Below the pieces are notes generated by a model. It was given only the letters and a program-made list of their open reading frames with translations, searched no databases and was not told the origin of the DNA. From Proteus vulgaris (GTDB lineage Bacteria > Pseudomonadota > Gammaproteobacteria > Enterobacterales > Enterobacteriaceae): DNA of 64,000 bases. This document shows positions 26,119 to 35,254 of this stretch, piece by piece. Every line of letters begins with the position of its first letter. The stretch's first letter is position 1. A program made the translations under genes and the position numbers. Where the stretch lies: assembly GCF_016239305.1 (NCBI RefSeq), contig NZ_JAEHOQ010000013.1, forward strand, positions 1 to 64,000, read 5' to 3'.

Positions 26119-26904
26119 ATGAGTAGACAAAAAGCAGCAACACGTTTACGCCGAGAAAATAAGCGCACTTCACGTAAAGAACAACGTAACGGAGCACATC
26201 GAGATAATGTAATGATTTTAACTGGGTTTGGGGAAATTGATGCGATTGGAATGGCGAGAGAAAAGCGTGATGAACGTGTATTATCTCCTCGTAACGAAGC
26301 ACAACACCAATATATAAATGCAATACAACATCAGGATCTTATTTTTGCCTCAGGGGAAGCGGGTTGCGGTAAAACCTTTCTTAGTGCTGCAATGGCTGCT
26401 GATGCCTTAATTAATAAAGAAATCGAACGTATTATTGTTACTCGACCTGTGTTGCAGGCAGACGAAGATCTCGGTTTTTTACCTGGTGATATTACGGAAA
26501 AATTCGCACCTTATTTTCGTCCTGTCTATGATGTATTAGTGAAACGTTTAGGTGCTTCATTCTTACAATATTGTTTACGACCTGAAATCGGTAAAGTCGA
26601 AATAGCCCCTTTTGCTTATATGCGAGGGCGTACCTTTGAAAATGCATTTGTTATTTTAGATGAAGCGCAGAATGTGACAGTCAATCAAATGAAATTATTT
26701 CTCACTAGAATGGGAGAGAATGTCACTGTTGTGGTAAATGGAGATATTACACAGTGTGATTTACCTTCTAGTGTACCATCTGGATTAGCGGATGCTCTTA
26801 TTCGATTTGAAGCTAATAGTCGAGTGGGTGTGATTAAATTTATGCAGGAAGATTGTGTACGATCTACATTATGTCAGCATGTATTAGCTGCTTATAATGA
26901 TTAA
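26119..26904 (+). CDS. phoH: PhoH-family ATPase
   Basis: A 261-residue cytoplasmic P-loop ATPase orthologous to E. coli PhoH. The start MSRQKAATRLRRENKRTSRKEQR is basic, Walker A is FASGEAGCGKTF and Walker B is FVILDEAQN. Long stretches such as RIIVTRPVLQADEDLGFLPGDI.EKFAPYFRPVYDVL and FAYMRGRTFENA are nearly the same as in E. coli. The biochemical role is uncertain; family members couple ATPase activity with RNA metabolism. It lies downstream of a candidate small RNA/leader with its own promoter. Confidence 0.95.
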   Translation: MSRQKAATRLRRENKRTSRKEQRNGAHRDNVMILTGFGEIDAIGMAREKRDERVLSPRNEAQHQYINAIQHQDLIFASGEAGCGKTFLSAAMAADALINKEIERIIVTRPVLQADEDLGFLPGDITEKFAPYFRPVYDVLVKRLGASFLQYCLRPEIGKVEIAPFAYMRGRTFENAFVILDEAQNVTVNQMKLFLTRMGENVTVVVNGDITQCDLPSSVPSGLADALIRFEANSRVGVIKFMQEDCVRSTLCQHVLAAYND

Positions 26905-26937
26905 ATTGAACATAAGAAATATTGTATAAAATAAAAA

Positions 26938-26973
26938 AGGCTGCATATTATTGAGGGAGTTAATATGCAGCCT
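26938..26973 (-). terminator. Terminator after the siderophore-interacting protein gene
   Basis: A perfect 13-bp stem, AGGCTGCATATTA (26938-26950) with TAATATGCAGCCT (26961-26973), has a 10-nt loop. On the minus strand it is followed by TTTTTATTTTAT, serving the gene at 27006-27851; it may also stop phoH readthrough. Confidence 0.88.
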
Positions 26974-27005
26974 GCACAGCCAACATTTAATCTTTAATTA
27001 ATCAT

Positions 27006-27851
27006 TTAGCTCACGTCTTCATTATCCATAACATGGTGACGTTCAGCATGATAACCTTCTTCGTCATAACCAAAACGCCAATAAGGAATTGCATAAATTA
27101 AGCTGCGATCGTAACCGTTATCACGACGAATATGACGTCTTAATGCTCGAATAATTTTATCTTCACCTGCAATCCAAAATGCTACATCTTCAGCAGGTAA
27201 TTTCCATGACATAAATTCGTTAATTAAGTTTTCAGTTTGTTCTTCAACTGAGCCAATCAACCAGATTATTTCTAAGCCACTAGGACGTTTAATTTCTTGA
27301 CGATGTGTTTCGTCTTCTACTCGTATAACGACTTTTCCTTGAACATTAGGCTGCATGGTTTCAATTAAAGCCATTAAAGCAGGTAATGAACTTGGGTCGG
27401 CTGCCATATAGTAATGTGACGCTGGTGCTAATAAAGGATCAGGGCCGCCTGGATTAGTGATCCCAATATAGTCGCCTTGCTTAGCATTTAACGCAAAATG
27501 AATAGCAGGACCGACATCGTCATGAACAGCAAATTCAATGTCTAGCTCTTTTTGCTCAGGGCGAATAGCACGAACACTATAAGTACGTACAATCGATCTT
27601 GGTTCACCTTCAGGCCATTTAGGGCCTTTTTCAGAAAAACCCGGTACTGTTGGCTTAACTTGGCCTTTTAATGGCAAAAATATTTTTAAATGTGCGCCCG
27701 CAGTATCAGCAGGGTAAGTATCTAAATCATCACTAGTAAAGGTAATACAACGCATTCCTGGAGTGACGTCAGTAATATGTTTTACTTGAACTAGGCGAGG
27801 AGGAGCTGGTTTATAAATATTTTTTTCTTGAGGTATTTTTGGGTTACTCAC
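27006..27851 (-). CDS. Siderophore-interacting protein / ferric-siderophore reductase (YqjH/ViuB family)
   Basis: A 281-residue flavoprotein of the SIP family that releases iron from imported ferric siderophores by reduction with NAD(P)H. The FAD-binding motif appears in RSIVRTYSVRAI, followed by FAVHDDVGPAIHFALNAKQGDYIGITNPGG; the NAD(P)H-binding half includes YYMAADPSSLPAL and the C-terminal FWIAGEDKIIRALRRHIRRDNG. Translation starts at GTG with AGGT upstream. A near-perfect Fur box at 27910-27928 predicts iron repression. No siderophore synthesis or receptor genes are adjacent. Confidence 0.92.
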   Translation of the reverse strand: MSNPKIPQEKNIYKPAPPRLVQVKHITDVTPGMRCITFTSDDLDTYPADTAGAHLKIFLPLKGQVKPTVPGFSEKGPKWPEGEPRSIVRTYSVRAIRPEQKELDIEFAVHDDVGPAIHFALNAKQGDYIGITNPGGPDPLLAPASHYYMAADPSSLPALMALIETMQPNVQGKVVIRVEDETHRQEIKRPSGLEIIWLIGSVEEQTENLINEFMSWKLPAEDVAFWIAGEDKIIRALRRHIRRDNGYDRSLIYAIPYWRFGYDEEGYHAERHHVMDNEDVS

Positions 27852-27909
27852 GTTTTTTTACCTGACTCATTTAATTGTTTTATCGATGTAGATATTATCA
27901 TTTTCAATT

Positions 27910-27928
27910 AATAATGATAGTCATTATC
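27910..27928. promoter_or_regulatory. Fur box
   Basis: AATAATGATAGTCATTATC matches the 19-bp Fur consensus GATAATGATAATCATTATC at 17 positions. It lies about 60 bp upstream of the siderophore-interacting protein start. The rest of the 27852-28224 gap holds nothing else except the terminator at 28161-28201. Confidence 0.9.
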
Positions 27929-28160
27929 AACATTAACTCTGGTTTAGTAAAGTAAGGTGTATGTTTTACTTATTATTGTGTGATTAGGCTCAAACTATAA
28001 TAAAGAAAAAAACTTAAAAATCAGTGTAATAAGCTTGAGGTAATAATTTAGAGGGAAATAAAAACACTAAAGTACAATGTGGTGGGAGATGGAGCGGTAT
28101 TAATTTCTTTAAAGAAAGGGATGGCTTCAGAGAGTTGTAATAAAGGCAGAAAATTCAATT

Positions 28161-28201
28161 AATACAGTGAGTAAACTCAAAAATATTATACTCACTGTAT
28201 T
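28161..28201. terminator. Terminator downstream of the DUF805 gene
   Basis: A perfect 13-bp stem, AATACAGTGAGTA (28161-28173) with TACTCACTGTATT (28189-28201), has a 15-nt loop. It lies 24 bp after the stop of the minus-strand DUF805 gene and also has a T-run on the plus strand. Confidence 0.75.
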
Positions 28202-28224
28202 TTTATATGACATCAAGCAATAGA

Positions 28225-28608
28225 TTAAGCTTTAGGATCTGGGCCAAATCTGTTATCGCCTTTAGTTCCTTCTAGGCACATAAAGACAAAAACAATTAAT
28301 CCACCAACAGCAGGAATAAATGCAAGTAAGAACATCCAACCTGATTTATCTTGATCGTGAAAACGACGAATAGTTACGGCAAGGCTAGGTACAATAATAG
28401 CTAAAGAATAAATACCGATAATAATACCCACAATCGAACCTAATGAGCTCATTTCACCAGTGTTCATATCTATTGATGACATTAAAATAGCGTATAAAAC
28501 AGTAATGATAATGGTATTTACCAGAGTAAACATCCAATATTCTTTTCTGCGAGCACGGCCTGAAAAGTTAGCGTAATTATTTTTAATGACTTCCAAATAC
28601 CAATTCAT
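28225..28608 (-). CDS. DUF805 membrane protein (YhaH-like)
   Basis: A 127-residue inner-membrane protein of the DUF805 family. The diagnostic N terminus is YLEVIKNNYANFSGRARRKEYWMFTLVN, followed by three or four hydrophobic segments, VTIRRFHDQDKSGWMFLLAFIPAVGG and a C-terminal GTKGDNRFGPDP. E. coli YhaH and YhaI are the closest remembered relatives. Its function is not established. It is a single gene. Confidence 0.9.
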   Translation of the reverse strand: MNWYLEVIKNNYANFSGRARRKEYWMFTLVNTIIITVLYAILMSSIDMNTGEMSSLGSIVGIIIGIYSLAIIVPSLAVTIRRFHDQDKSGWMFLLAFIPAVGGLIVFVFMCLEGTKGDNRFGPDPKA

Positions 28609-29136
28609 GACTTCATCCTTAATTTAGTAGCAACAATACGTAAGCCTAGTTTAGGTGATCTTTCTTAGCAATTAAGATAATTCTAAATTATCAAAATATA
28701 TTTTTTAATAAGACATTATGGTCATTCCCTCTATTTTATAGGGATATGAGCTTAATTTTTAAGTTAATCAAATAGGAAAGATCTAAATGATACACAATAT
28801 ACGTCTTTTTAAAGTAATACTGATGTGGAGTGCTAAGTGGCGGGTATCATAATTACTTTAGAAATTGAATTCAACAAGTACTCTATTTTATTTCTAGTGA
28901 AGATGGCTTTTTATAGGATTGTTTATATCTTTATTTATCGTCATAACATAATAAAAAAAGATTTTATCCCTTACTATTAATCAAAAATGATGTATTTATA
29001 GTTATTTTATCAATGCGTTTGATTTAATTTTAGTTAATTATGAGAAAATAAAAAAGGGCTAAAATAATATCAGCCCTTTGTGTTTATTTTTTACCGTGGT
29101 GCGGTACTGCTTTTTATATTGCTGTGTGTTTTGCCT
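28609..29136. other. AT-rich intergenic region between DUF805 and the cio operon
   Basis: A gap of about 530 bp containing the DUF805 promoter region near its left end and the cio operon terminator at 29053-29079. I see no open frame with a ribosome binding site, no repeat shared with other parts of the window and no RNA-gene signature. Confidence 0.5.
29053..29079 (-). terminator. Terminator of the cioA-cioB operon
   Basis: Stem AAAGGGCT (29053-29060) with AGCCCTTT (29072-29079), 11-nt loop. On the minus strand it is followed by TTTATTTTC, about 60 bp after the last small ORF of the operon. Confidence 0.88.
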
Positions 29137-29298
29137 TTACTTCACTTTCATTCCCGCAAGCGTCATTAAGAATCGAAAAAGAGAAGAAACCGCAAATAAA
29201 GCTAAAACACTACAAAACCAAATTGTAATTAGCCAACCCCATTTTTTTAATAATGAGGGTTTGCTTTGTATTTGTGGATCAGTGATAGCCTTCTTCAT
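29137..29298 (-). CDS. DUF2474 small membrane subunit of the CIO-type oxidase
   Basis: A 53-residue protein with one membrane helix, MKKAITDPQIQSKPSLLKKW then GWLITIWFCSVLALFAVSSLFRFLMTLAGMKVK. It matches the DUF2474 family, which regularly follows cioAB-type cytochrome bd genes and is the likely counterpart of CydX. The start at 29298 has AGAGGA about 10 nt upstream and overlaps the end of cioB by 20 bp, so translation is coupled. The longer frame to 29376 is ignored because it would run far into cioB. Confidence 0.85.
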   Translation of the reverse strand: MKKAITDPQIQSKPSLLKKWGWLITIWFCSVLALFAVSSLFRFLMTLAGMKVK

Positions 29299-30286
29299 AA
29301 TTGGTTTTTCCTCTGAAAACGTAATAACTCCAGAACGTATAAACGAGAATAATCGGGATAATAAACAATGCCCCAACTAACATAAATCCTTGGCTTTCTG
29401 GTGGTGCAGAAGCGGCTACAAAACTAACGGCAGGCGGTATAATGTTAGGCCAAATACTGATACCTAATCCTGCAAAACCTAAGAAAATTAAAGCCAGAGC
29501 CCCGAAGAAAGGAAGATAATGTCCTTGTTTTTTTATTGAGCGCAAAATTAGCCATGAGCTGTATAACACTAAAAGTGGAACAGGTAAAAAGAAGAATAAG
29601 TTAGGTAATGTGAACCAGCGTTCAGCAATGGCAGGCTGTGCTAGCGGTGTCCATGCACTAACAACAGCAATCACAGCAAGCATTATCAGTGTCAGCGGTT
29701 TAGCAATTTTGTATAAATTTTGCTGTAAGTGACCTTCGGTTTTCATGATTAGCCAGCCACATCCTAATAAGGAGTAGGCGATAACTAAGCCAAAACCACA
29801 AAAGAGTGCAAAAGGCGACAGCCAATCAAAATAACTACCTGCAAATGTACGATTAACAACAGGCAGACCTTGAACAACGCTACCAACGACAACTCCTTGC
29901 ATAAAGGTTGCTAGCATTGATCCAAAAATAAAGGATTTATCCCAAAAACCTTTGTGATTGTTGTCTGCTTTAAAACGAAATTCAAAGGCAACACCACGGA
30001 ATATTAGCGCGACCAGCATTAAAGTTAAAGGCATTGCTAATGCATCAAGAATAACGGCATAAGCAAGCGGAAATGCACCAAATAATGCAGCACCTCCCAA
30101 GACTAACCATGTTTCGTTACCATCCCATACAGGGGCAACGGTATTCATCATTAAGTCACGATCTTGGTCACTTTTAATAAATGGATAGAGCATACCGATA
30201 CCGAGATCGAAACCGTCCATCACAATATACATTAATGTACTAAATACGATGATGACGAACCAAATAACGGGTAAATCAATTCCCAT
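29279..30286 (-). CDS. cioB: Cytochrome bd-type (CIO) ubiquinol oxidase subunit II
   Basis: A 335-residue membrane protein of the CydB family. The N terminus, LPVIWFVIIVFSTLMYIVMDGFDLGIGMLYPF, and the following NTVAPVWDGNETWLVLGGAALFGAFPLAYA are diagnostic. It has about eight or nine helices. Gene order is cioA-cioB-DUF2474, with an 11-bp overlap at the cioA end. It pairs with subunit I to form a quinol oxidase that reduces O2 to water without proton pumping, useful at low oxygen or in the presence of inhibitors. Confidence 0.93.
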   Translation of the reverse strand: MGIDLPVIWFVIIVFSTLMYIVMDGFDLGIGMLYPFIKSDQDRDLMMNTVAPVWDGNETWLVLGGAALFGAFPLAYAVILDALAMPLTLMLVALIFRGVAFEFRFKADNNHKGFWDKSFIFGSMLATFMQGVVVGSVVQGLPVVNRTFAGSYFDWLSPFALFCGFGLVIAYSLLGCGWLIMKTEGHLQQNLYKIAKPLTLIMLAVIAVVSAWTPLAQPAIAERWFTLPNLFFFLPVPLLVLYSSWLILRSIKKQGHYLPFFGALALIFLGFAGLGISIWPNIIPPAVSFVAASAPPESQGFMLVGALFIIPIILVYTFWSYYVFRGKTNYEEGYH

Positions 30287-31610
30287 GATGAACCTCCGAA
30301 GTACCTTTACGGATCAGTCTTAACATATAGGCATATCCAACACCGAACACAGAGCCATAAACAACAAAGAAGATCAGCAGGCTTATACTCATATGCATTT
30401 CACCATGAGCAGAGACAGCATCTCGTGTTCGCTGTATGCCATAAACAACCCAAGGCTGACGACCTACTTCTGTTGTAAACCAACCGGCAAGAATAGCGAT
30501 AAGACCTGATGGTGCCATTAAAAAAGTCAAACGTAAGAAGGCTTTAGATTCATAAAGTTTCTTCTTATATCGCAGCCAAGTTCCCCAAACACCCACTAAA
30601 ATCATTAACATTCCCAGGCCAACCATAATGCGGAAAGACCAGAAAACGATAAGTGAGTTAGGCCTATCTTCTTTCGGAAACTCTTTTAATGCAGGAACCT
30701 GTTTTTCTAAACTGTGGGTTAAGATCATGCTGCCAAGATAAGGAATTTCTATCTTATATTTTGTTTCTTCATCATCCATATCCGGCATACCAAAAAGGAT
30801 CAGAGGCGTTGCTTCACCCGGTTTATTTTCCCAATGCCCTTCAATGGCTGCAATTTTTGCCGGCTGATGTTTTAAAGTATTTAAACCATGGACATCACCA
30901 ATGAGTGCTTGAATTGGTGCTAAAATTAAAATCATCCACAAAGACATTGAAAGCATCTTTTTCATTGCTGATGTTTTATTGCCTTTAAGGAGGTGCCATG
31001 CCGCAGAAGCTGCGATAAAGAAGGCAGAAGCAAGAAATGCAGCAACGCCCATATGAGCGAGACGATAAGGGAAAGAGGGATTAAAAATAACCGCAATCCA
31101 ATCTACTGGCACGACTTGATTATTAATGATTTCGAATCCTTGTGGTGTTTGCATCCAGCTATTTGATGCCAAGATCCAAAACGTTGACATCAATGTACCT
31201 AATGCAACCATACAGGTTGCGAAAAAGTGAAGTTTTTCACCCACTTTATTCCAACCAAATAGCATTACACCCAAAAATCCAGCTTCTAGGAAGAATGCGG
31301 TAAGCACTTCATAAGTCAGTAAAGGGCCTGTAATCGAGCCCGCAAAGTCAGAAAAAAAGCTCCAGTTAGTTCCAAATTGATAGGCCATAACCAAACCAGA
31401 GACAACACCCATAGCAAAGTTAACAGCGAATATTTTTGACCAAAAATGGAATAACGCTAAATAATCCTTATTGCGAGTTTTTAACCATAAACCTTCCAAT
31501 ACGGCTAAAAAACTAGCCAGTCCGATAGTAATTGCGGGGAAGATAATATGAAAAGAAACTGTGAACGCAAATTGGATACGCGCCAAATCGAAGGCACTTA
31601 ACCCAAGCAT
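30276..31610 (-). CDS. cioA: Cytochrome bd-type (CIO) ubiquinol oxidase subunit I
   Basis: A 444-residue CydA-family protein carrying the haems. Visible features are FTVSFHIIFPAITIGLASFLA (haem-ligand His near residue 21), NFAMGVVSGLVMAYQFGTNW, TYEVLTAFFLEAGFLGVMLFG and GWFTTEVGRQPWVVYG, the GRQPW quinol-site signature. It is much shorter than E. coli CydA (522) because the Q-loop insertion is missing, which places it in the short-Q-loop, cyanide-insensitive (CIO) branch. It is the first gene of the operon and is divergent from a MocR regulator 137 bp away. Confidence 0.93.
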   Translation of the reverse strand: MLGLSAFDLARIQFAFTVSFHIIFPAITIGLASFLAVLEGLWLKTRNKDYLALFHFWSKIFAVNFAMGVVSGLVMAYQFGTNWSFFSDFAGSITGPLLTYEVLTAFFLEAGFLGVMLFGWNKVGEKLHFFATCMVALGTLMSTFWILASNSWMQTPQGFEIINNQVVPVDWIAVIFNPSFPYRLAHMGVAAFLASAFFIAASAAWHLLKGNKTSAMKKMLSMSLWMILILAPIQALIGDVHGLNTLKHQPAKIAAIEGHWENKPGEATPLILFGMPDMDDEETKYKIEIPYLGSMILTHSLEKQVPALKEFPKEDRPNSLIVFWSFRIMVGLGMLMILVGVWGTWLRYKKKLYESKAFLRLTFLMAPSGLIAILAGWFTTEVGRQPWVVYGIQRTRDAVSAHGEMHMSISLLIFFVVYGSVFGVGYAYMLRLIRKGTSEVHHGN

Positions 31611-31747
31611 AAAAAACCTCGTTTTATTGATATGTAAATGTAAATTGCAGGTAAATCGTGTGGATTAGTAGACCATATGACAGTAAGCTATAATAGTGAC
31701 AATAAGTTTAAAAATGACTATAACAGTTTTGAGGTGAACAGTTTTAT

Positions 31748-33163
31748 ATGACTCGATATGAACAGCTTGCAGCGCAAATACGCCAACAGATTGAAGATAA
31801 TATCTGGCAATCTGGCGACCGTTTACCTTCATTGCGGGATACGGTAAAACAATCAGGTTTAAGTTTAATGACTGTTTTACAATCGTATCAGTTATTAGAA
31901 AGTCAAGGATGGATAACCGCACGACCACAATCAGGTTATTACGTTGCACATCGTAATACACGTTTTGGCCAAGTGACAGCCAGTAAAGGGCTACACATGA
32001 GTGAAAATGTTGAGATTAGCACCTCCATTTTTAATGTGCTCCAAGCATGTAAAGATCCCGAGATTATTCCTTTTGGTTCAGCATTTCCCGATCCTAGTTT
32101 ATTTATTCAACCTAAACTCAGCAGTGCATTAGCATCAGCTGCAAGGCATTTAGCACCTCAAAGTTCAGTAATTAACTTACCACCAGGAAATGAAAAGTTA
32201 CGCCGTAACATTGCACAACGCTATGCGTTGCAAGGTATTCACGTCTCTCCAGATGAAATTGTGATCACTGCGGGTGCAATGGAATCATTAAGCTTTAGCT
32301 TACAGGCAGTAACCGAACCGGGTGATTGGGTTGTGATTGAATCACCTGCATTTTATGGCGCATTGCAAGCTATTGAACGTTTACGTTTAAAAGCCATTGC
32401 TATTAGAACAGATCCTGTAACAGGAATTTGTTTAGATGAACTAGAAAAAGTAGTGGATCAATACGATATAAAAGCGTGTTGGTTGATGAGTCATTGCCAA
32501 AATCCATTAGGTGGAACAATGCCTGATGAAAATAAAATAAGACTGGTGGAAATATTAGCGAAAAAACAGATAACGTTAATTGAAGATGATGTATATGGAG
32601 AACTCTATAACAGTCAAAAGGCGCCGATGCCAGTAAAAGGCTTCGATAAAACGAATAGCGTATTACATTGTGCATCTTTTTCTAAATGCTTGGCGCCAGG
32701 GTTTCGCGTTGGTTGGGTTGCAGCAGGTAAACATGCAACAAAAATACAACAGCTACAAATGATGAGTACTGTTTCTGCGAGTATGCCGACACAGCAAGCC
32801 ATTGCGGATTACCTATCACAAGGGGGCTATGATACTCATCTTCGTCGATTAAGATTATTATTAGAACAAAGACGTTATCGTATGTTGCAAGCCATACAGA
32901 CACATTTACCTGAAGATGTAAAAGTGAATATTCCAACAGGAGGATATTTTCTCTGGTTAGAATTTGAATCAACATTTGATGCGAATAAGCTTTATCACTT
33001 TGCATTAGAAAGAGGGGTCAGTATTGCCCCAGGCTCTATGTTTTCCACCAGCTCTCAATTTAACCATGCCTTTCGTTTAAATTCTTCTTTTCAATGGAAT
33101 AGCCGGACAGAAAAAGGAATGGAAATTATCGGTGAAGGATGTAGAAAATTACGGCGTAAATAG
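31748..33163 (+). CDS. MocR-family regulator (GntR-type HTH plus aminotransferase domain), YdcR-like
   Basis: A 471-residue MocR/PdxR-type regulator. The N-terminal GntR winged helix spans MTRYEQLAAQIRQQIEDNIWQSGDRLPSLRD through TVLQSYQLLESQGWITARPQSGYYV. Residues about 100-470 form a fold-type I aminotransferase domain with CQNPLGGTMP, LIEDDVYGELY and CASFSKCLAPGFRVGW, where the Lys binds PLP. Length and N terminus are very like E. coli YdcR (468). It is divergent from cioA, but there is no strong reason to link the two. The ligand is unknown. Confidence 0.9.
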   Translation: MTRYEQLAAQIRQQIEDNIWQSGDRLPSLRDTVKQSGLSLMTVLQSYQLLESQGWITARPQSGYYVAHRNTRFGQVTASKGLHMSENVEISTSIFNVLQACKDPEIIPFGSAFPDPSLFIQPKLSSALASAARHLAPQSSVINLPPGNEKLRRNIAQRYALQGIHVSPDEIVITAGAMESLSFSLQAVTEPGDWVVIESPAFYGALQAIERLRLKAIAIRTDPVTGICLDELEKVVDQYDIKACWLMSHCQNPLGGTMPDENKIRLVEILAKKQITLIEDDVYGELYNSQKAPMPVKGFDKTNSVLHCASFSKCLAPGFRVGWVAAGKHATKIQQLQMMSTVSASMPTQQAIADYLSQGGYDTHLRRLRLLLEQRRYRMLQAIQTHLPEDVKVNIPTGGYFLWLEFESTFDANKLYHFALERGVSIAPGSMFSTSSQFNHAFRLNSSFQWNSRTEKGMEIIGEGCRKLRRK

Positions 33164-33278
33164 CGGACGTTAGCGCACATTTTTAAAAGTTAGATATTGA
33201 TTTATGAACGGTAATCTCCAATGATTAATTCTTAACCTCATTATCAGACTGACTAGCCAGATATTGCAGGAGGATACA

Positions 33279-33848
33279 ATGAAGCTACGTTGTTTTGATC
33301 AACAAGAGTTACCGTTTATTCCATGGAGTAATCACAAAGGCACAACCCAAGAAATTGTGTGTTGGCCAGTGAATAATGATTTTTCATGGCGAGCGTGTTT
33401 AACATCTATCGAAGATAATGGCTCATTAGGGCAGTTTCCTGATATTGAACGGCAAATGGTGCTATTAGAAGGCAATGGACTTAATTTAAATAGTACTGGA
33501 TTTCTGAGCCACTCTGTCACTGATCCTTACCAGCCTTTTGATTTTTCAGGCGATATTCATGTTAAATCAGAGCTGATTAAAGGGGGCGTAAAATGCTTAA
33601 ATATTATGGTACGCAGAACATGCTGGAAAGCAGAAACCACATTAGTGACACAACCACTTATATTACCAAGTTCTCACGCGGGACTTATTTATATAACGCA
33701 AGGTGAATGGACTTTAACCGGTGCTACTTGTCAGCATTTATCAAAAGGGCAAGGTGCATGGTGGTTACCAGATATTCGTGAGGGTGAAATAAGACCGTTA
33801 ACGGCAAATTGCCAATTATTATGGGCAGATATTCGACCACTAAAATAA
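33279..33848 (+). CDS. ves: HutD/Ves-family cupin-like protein
   Basis: A 189-residue protein of the HutD/Ves family, a bicupin fold. The N terminus, IPWSNHKGTTQEIVCWPVNNDFSWRACLTSIEDNGSLGQFPDIERQMVLLEG, matches E. coli Ves in layout. Ves is associated with a cold-stimulated environmental response and HutD with histidine use; the biochemical role is unclear. No hut genes are near. The start at 33279 has GGAGGA 8 nt upstream, whereas 33264 would use TTG. The gene follows the MocR gene by 115 bp on the same strand. Confidence 0.85.
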   Translation: MKLRCFDQQELPFIPWSNHKGTTQEIVCWPVNNDFSWRACLTSIEDNGSLGQFPDIERQMVLLEGNGLNLNSTGFLSHSVTDPYQPFDFSGDIHVKSELIKGGVKCLNIMVRRTCWKAETTLVTQPLILPSSHAGLIYITQGEWTLTGATCQHLSKGQGAWWLPDIREGEIRPLTANCQLLWADIRPLK

Positions 33849-33904
33849 AGGTGTTTTTGTGGTCAAATACTGACTGAAATAATAAATGATGCTTAGGATT
33901 ATGG

Positions 33905-34516
33905 CTAATTAAAAGCCAGATTAATGGCAGCAAAAGTGAGTAATCCACCGGCAATGCCATCATTATAGCGACGACGTTTATCACTTAAACCACCTTTTAA
34001 GCCGATATAAGCAAAGAAGCTACCAAGAAGGCCATAAATAATTAAGCAAGTCGTGATAAATATCCCAGATAACAGCAATGATTGTGTTGTGACATCATTA
34101 TGATTATCAATAAAATTTGGTAAAATAGCGAGATAAACTAATAAGCCTTTAGGATTAAGGAAACTGGTTAAAAAACCTTTACGAAATAGAGATGAGGTTT
34201 TAGTGGTATCAAGGACTAACTTTCCTTTTTTGCAGGCTGATATCAACATTTTAAGGGCAAGATAACTGATATAAAAAACACCGATCCATTTGAGTAAGTG
34301 AAATAAAATGGGAAATGTAGATACCAAGGTTGCAAGCCCCAAAGCACTCAGTAACGCATGAGCTATGTAACCAGATATCACGCCTGAATTAGCAATCCAT
34401 GCTGATTTCATTCCTCCTGATAACCCTTGGGATGAGATAAAAAGAATATCAGGTCCAGGTGTACAGATAAGCGGTAGAACAGTCAGTGCGAATAATAATA
34501 AAGTGTTAAATTCCAT
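33905..34516 (-). CDS. LysE/RhtB-family exporter
   Basis: A 203-residue LysE-family membrane protein with the N-terminal motif PLICTPGPDILFISSQGLSGG, conserved FLTSFLNPKGLLVYLAILPNF and about six helices. It is divergent from an Lrp/AsnC-family regulator (34678) with a 161-bp shared region, a common arrangement for amino acid exporters. The substrate is unknown. It is not closely similar to the LysE-family protein at 3988. Confidence 0.9.
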   Translation of the reverse strand: MEFNTLLLFALTVLPLICTPGPDILFISSQGLSGGMKSAWIANSGVISGYIAHALLSALGLATLVSTFPILFHLLKWIGVFYISYLALKMLISACKKGKLVLDTTKTSSLFRKGFLTSFLNPKGLLVYLAILPNFIDNHNDVTTQSLLLSGIFITTCLIIYGLLGSFFAYIGLKGGLSDKRRRYNDGIAGGLLTFAAINLAFN

Positions 34517-34677
34517 CTTTTTACCTGATAGAGATAGATTAAGAGAAACATTGTTTTTGCTGTGAAATTTAGCGGAAAGATTATATGATGTTTTCGAAAA
34601 AATCGGGTTGCTTTGTTGCTAACAAAAAGAATTAATTGGCAATAAAATTCCACAAATAGAATTAAGGTTAATCTTTG

Positions 34678-35142
34678 ATGTCAATAAAATTAGATAAGAT
34701 AGATAAACATATTTTGCAGGTGCTTCAGCGTGATGGCAAAATCCAAAATATTGAGCTAGCAAAAGAAGTTGGGCTCTCACCGTCTCCTTGTCTTCGCCGA
34801 GTGCGTTTACTTGAAGAATCGGGAGTGATCACGCGTTATGTTGCTGTATTAGATGGCAGTATGGTTGATGCCGGTTTATCTTTATTCGCAAGAATTTGGT
34901 TTAGAGCTCAGGATGCAGAAACTATAGAAGAATTTGTAAAGGCTATCAAAGTGTTACCTGAAGTGGTTGAGTGCCATTTAATGGCCGGCGAGTGTGATGC
35001 GTTAATTCGGATCGTGACTAAAGATTTAGCAACATATCGTCGTTTTCATGCCGATTATTTAACACAAATTCCAAGCATCCAAAGTATAAAAACAGAAGTA
35101 CCCATGGAAACGGTAAAAGTGAGTTTTGCTTTACCACTTTAA
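34678..35142 (+). CDS. Lrp/AsnC-family transcriptional regulator
   Basis: A 154-residue regulator with an N-terminal helix-turn-helix, LDKIDKHILQVLQRDGKIQNIELAKEVGLSPSPCLRRVRLLEESGVI, and a C-terminal ligand-sensing RAM domain including VLPEVVECHLMAGECDALIRIVTKDLATYRRF. The start at 34678 (ATG) has AAGG upstream; a TTG one codon earlier is ignored. It probably senses an amino acid and controls the divergent LysE exporter. A terminator follows at 35200-35231. Confidence 0.92.
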   Translation: MSIKLDKIDKHILQVLQRDGKIQNIELAKEVGLSPSPCLRRVRLLEESGVITRYVAVLDGSMVDAGLSLFARIWFRAQDAETIEEFVKAIKVLPEVVECHLMAGECDALIRIVTKDLATYRRFHADYLTQIPSIQSIKTEVPMETVKVSFALPL

Positions 35143-35199
35143 TTTTCTAAATATTTAGAGCTATTTGATTTTAAATTATCACAGACATGTTTAGTAGAG

Positions 35200-35231
35200 A
35201 AAGCCTCTAGTTAAATTTCAACAGAGGCTTT
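35200..35231 (+). terminator. Terminator after the Lrp/AsnC regulator
   Basis: Stem AAAGCCTCT (35200-35208) with AGAGGCTTT (35223-35231), 14-nt loop, then TTTTATT. Confidence 0.88.
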
Positions 35232-35254
35232 TTTATTGCCATAAATTAAACTAT

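Noticed and set aside
29078-29380. 100-codon plus-strand frame across the end of cioB
   Set aside because: It lies antisense to the DUF2474 gene and cioB end, whose products are recognisable, so it is a shadow frame.
31120-31150. TTCGAATCC resembling a tRNA T-arm
   Set aside because: It lies inside cioA coding sequence without acceptor or anticodon stems; no tRNA is seen in the window.
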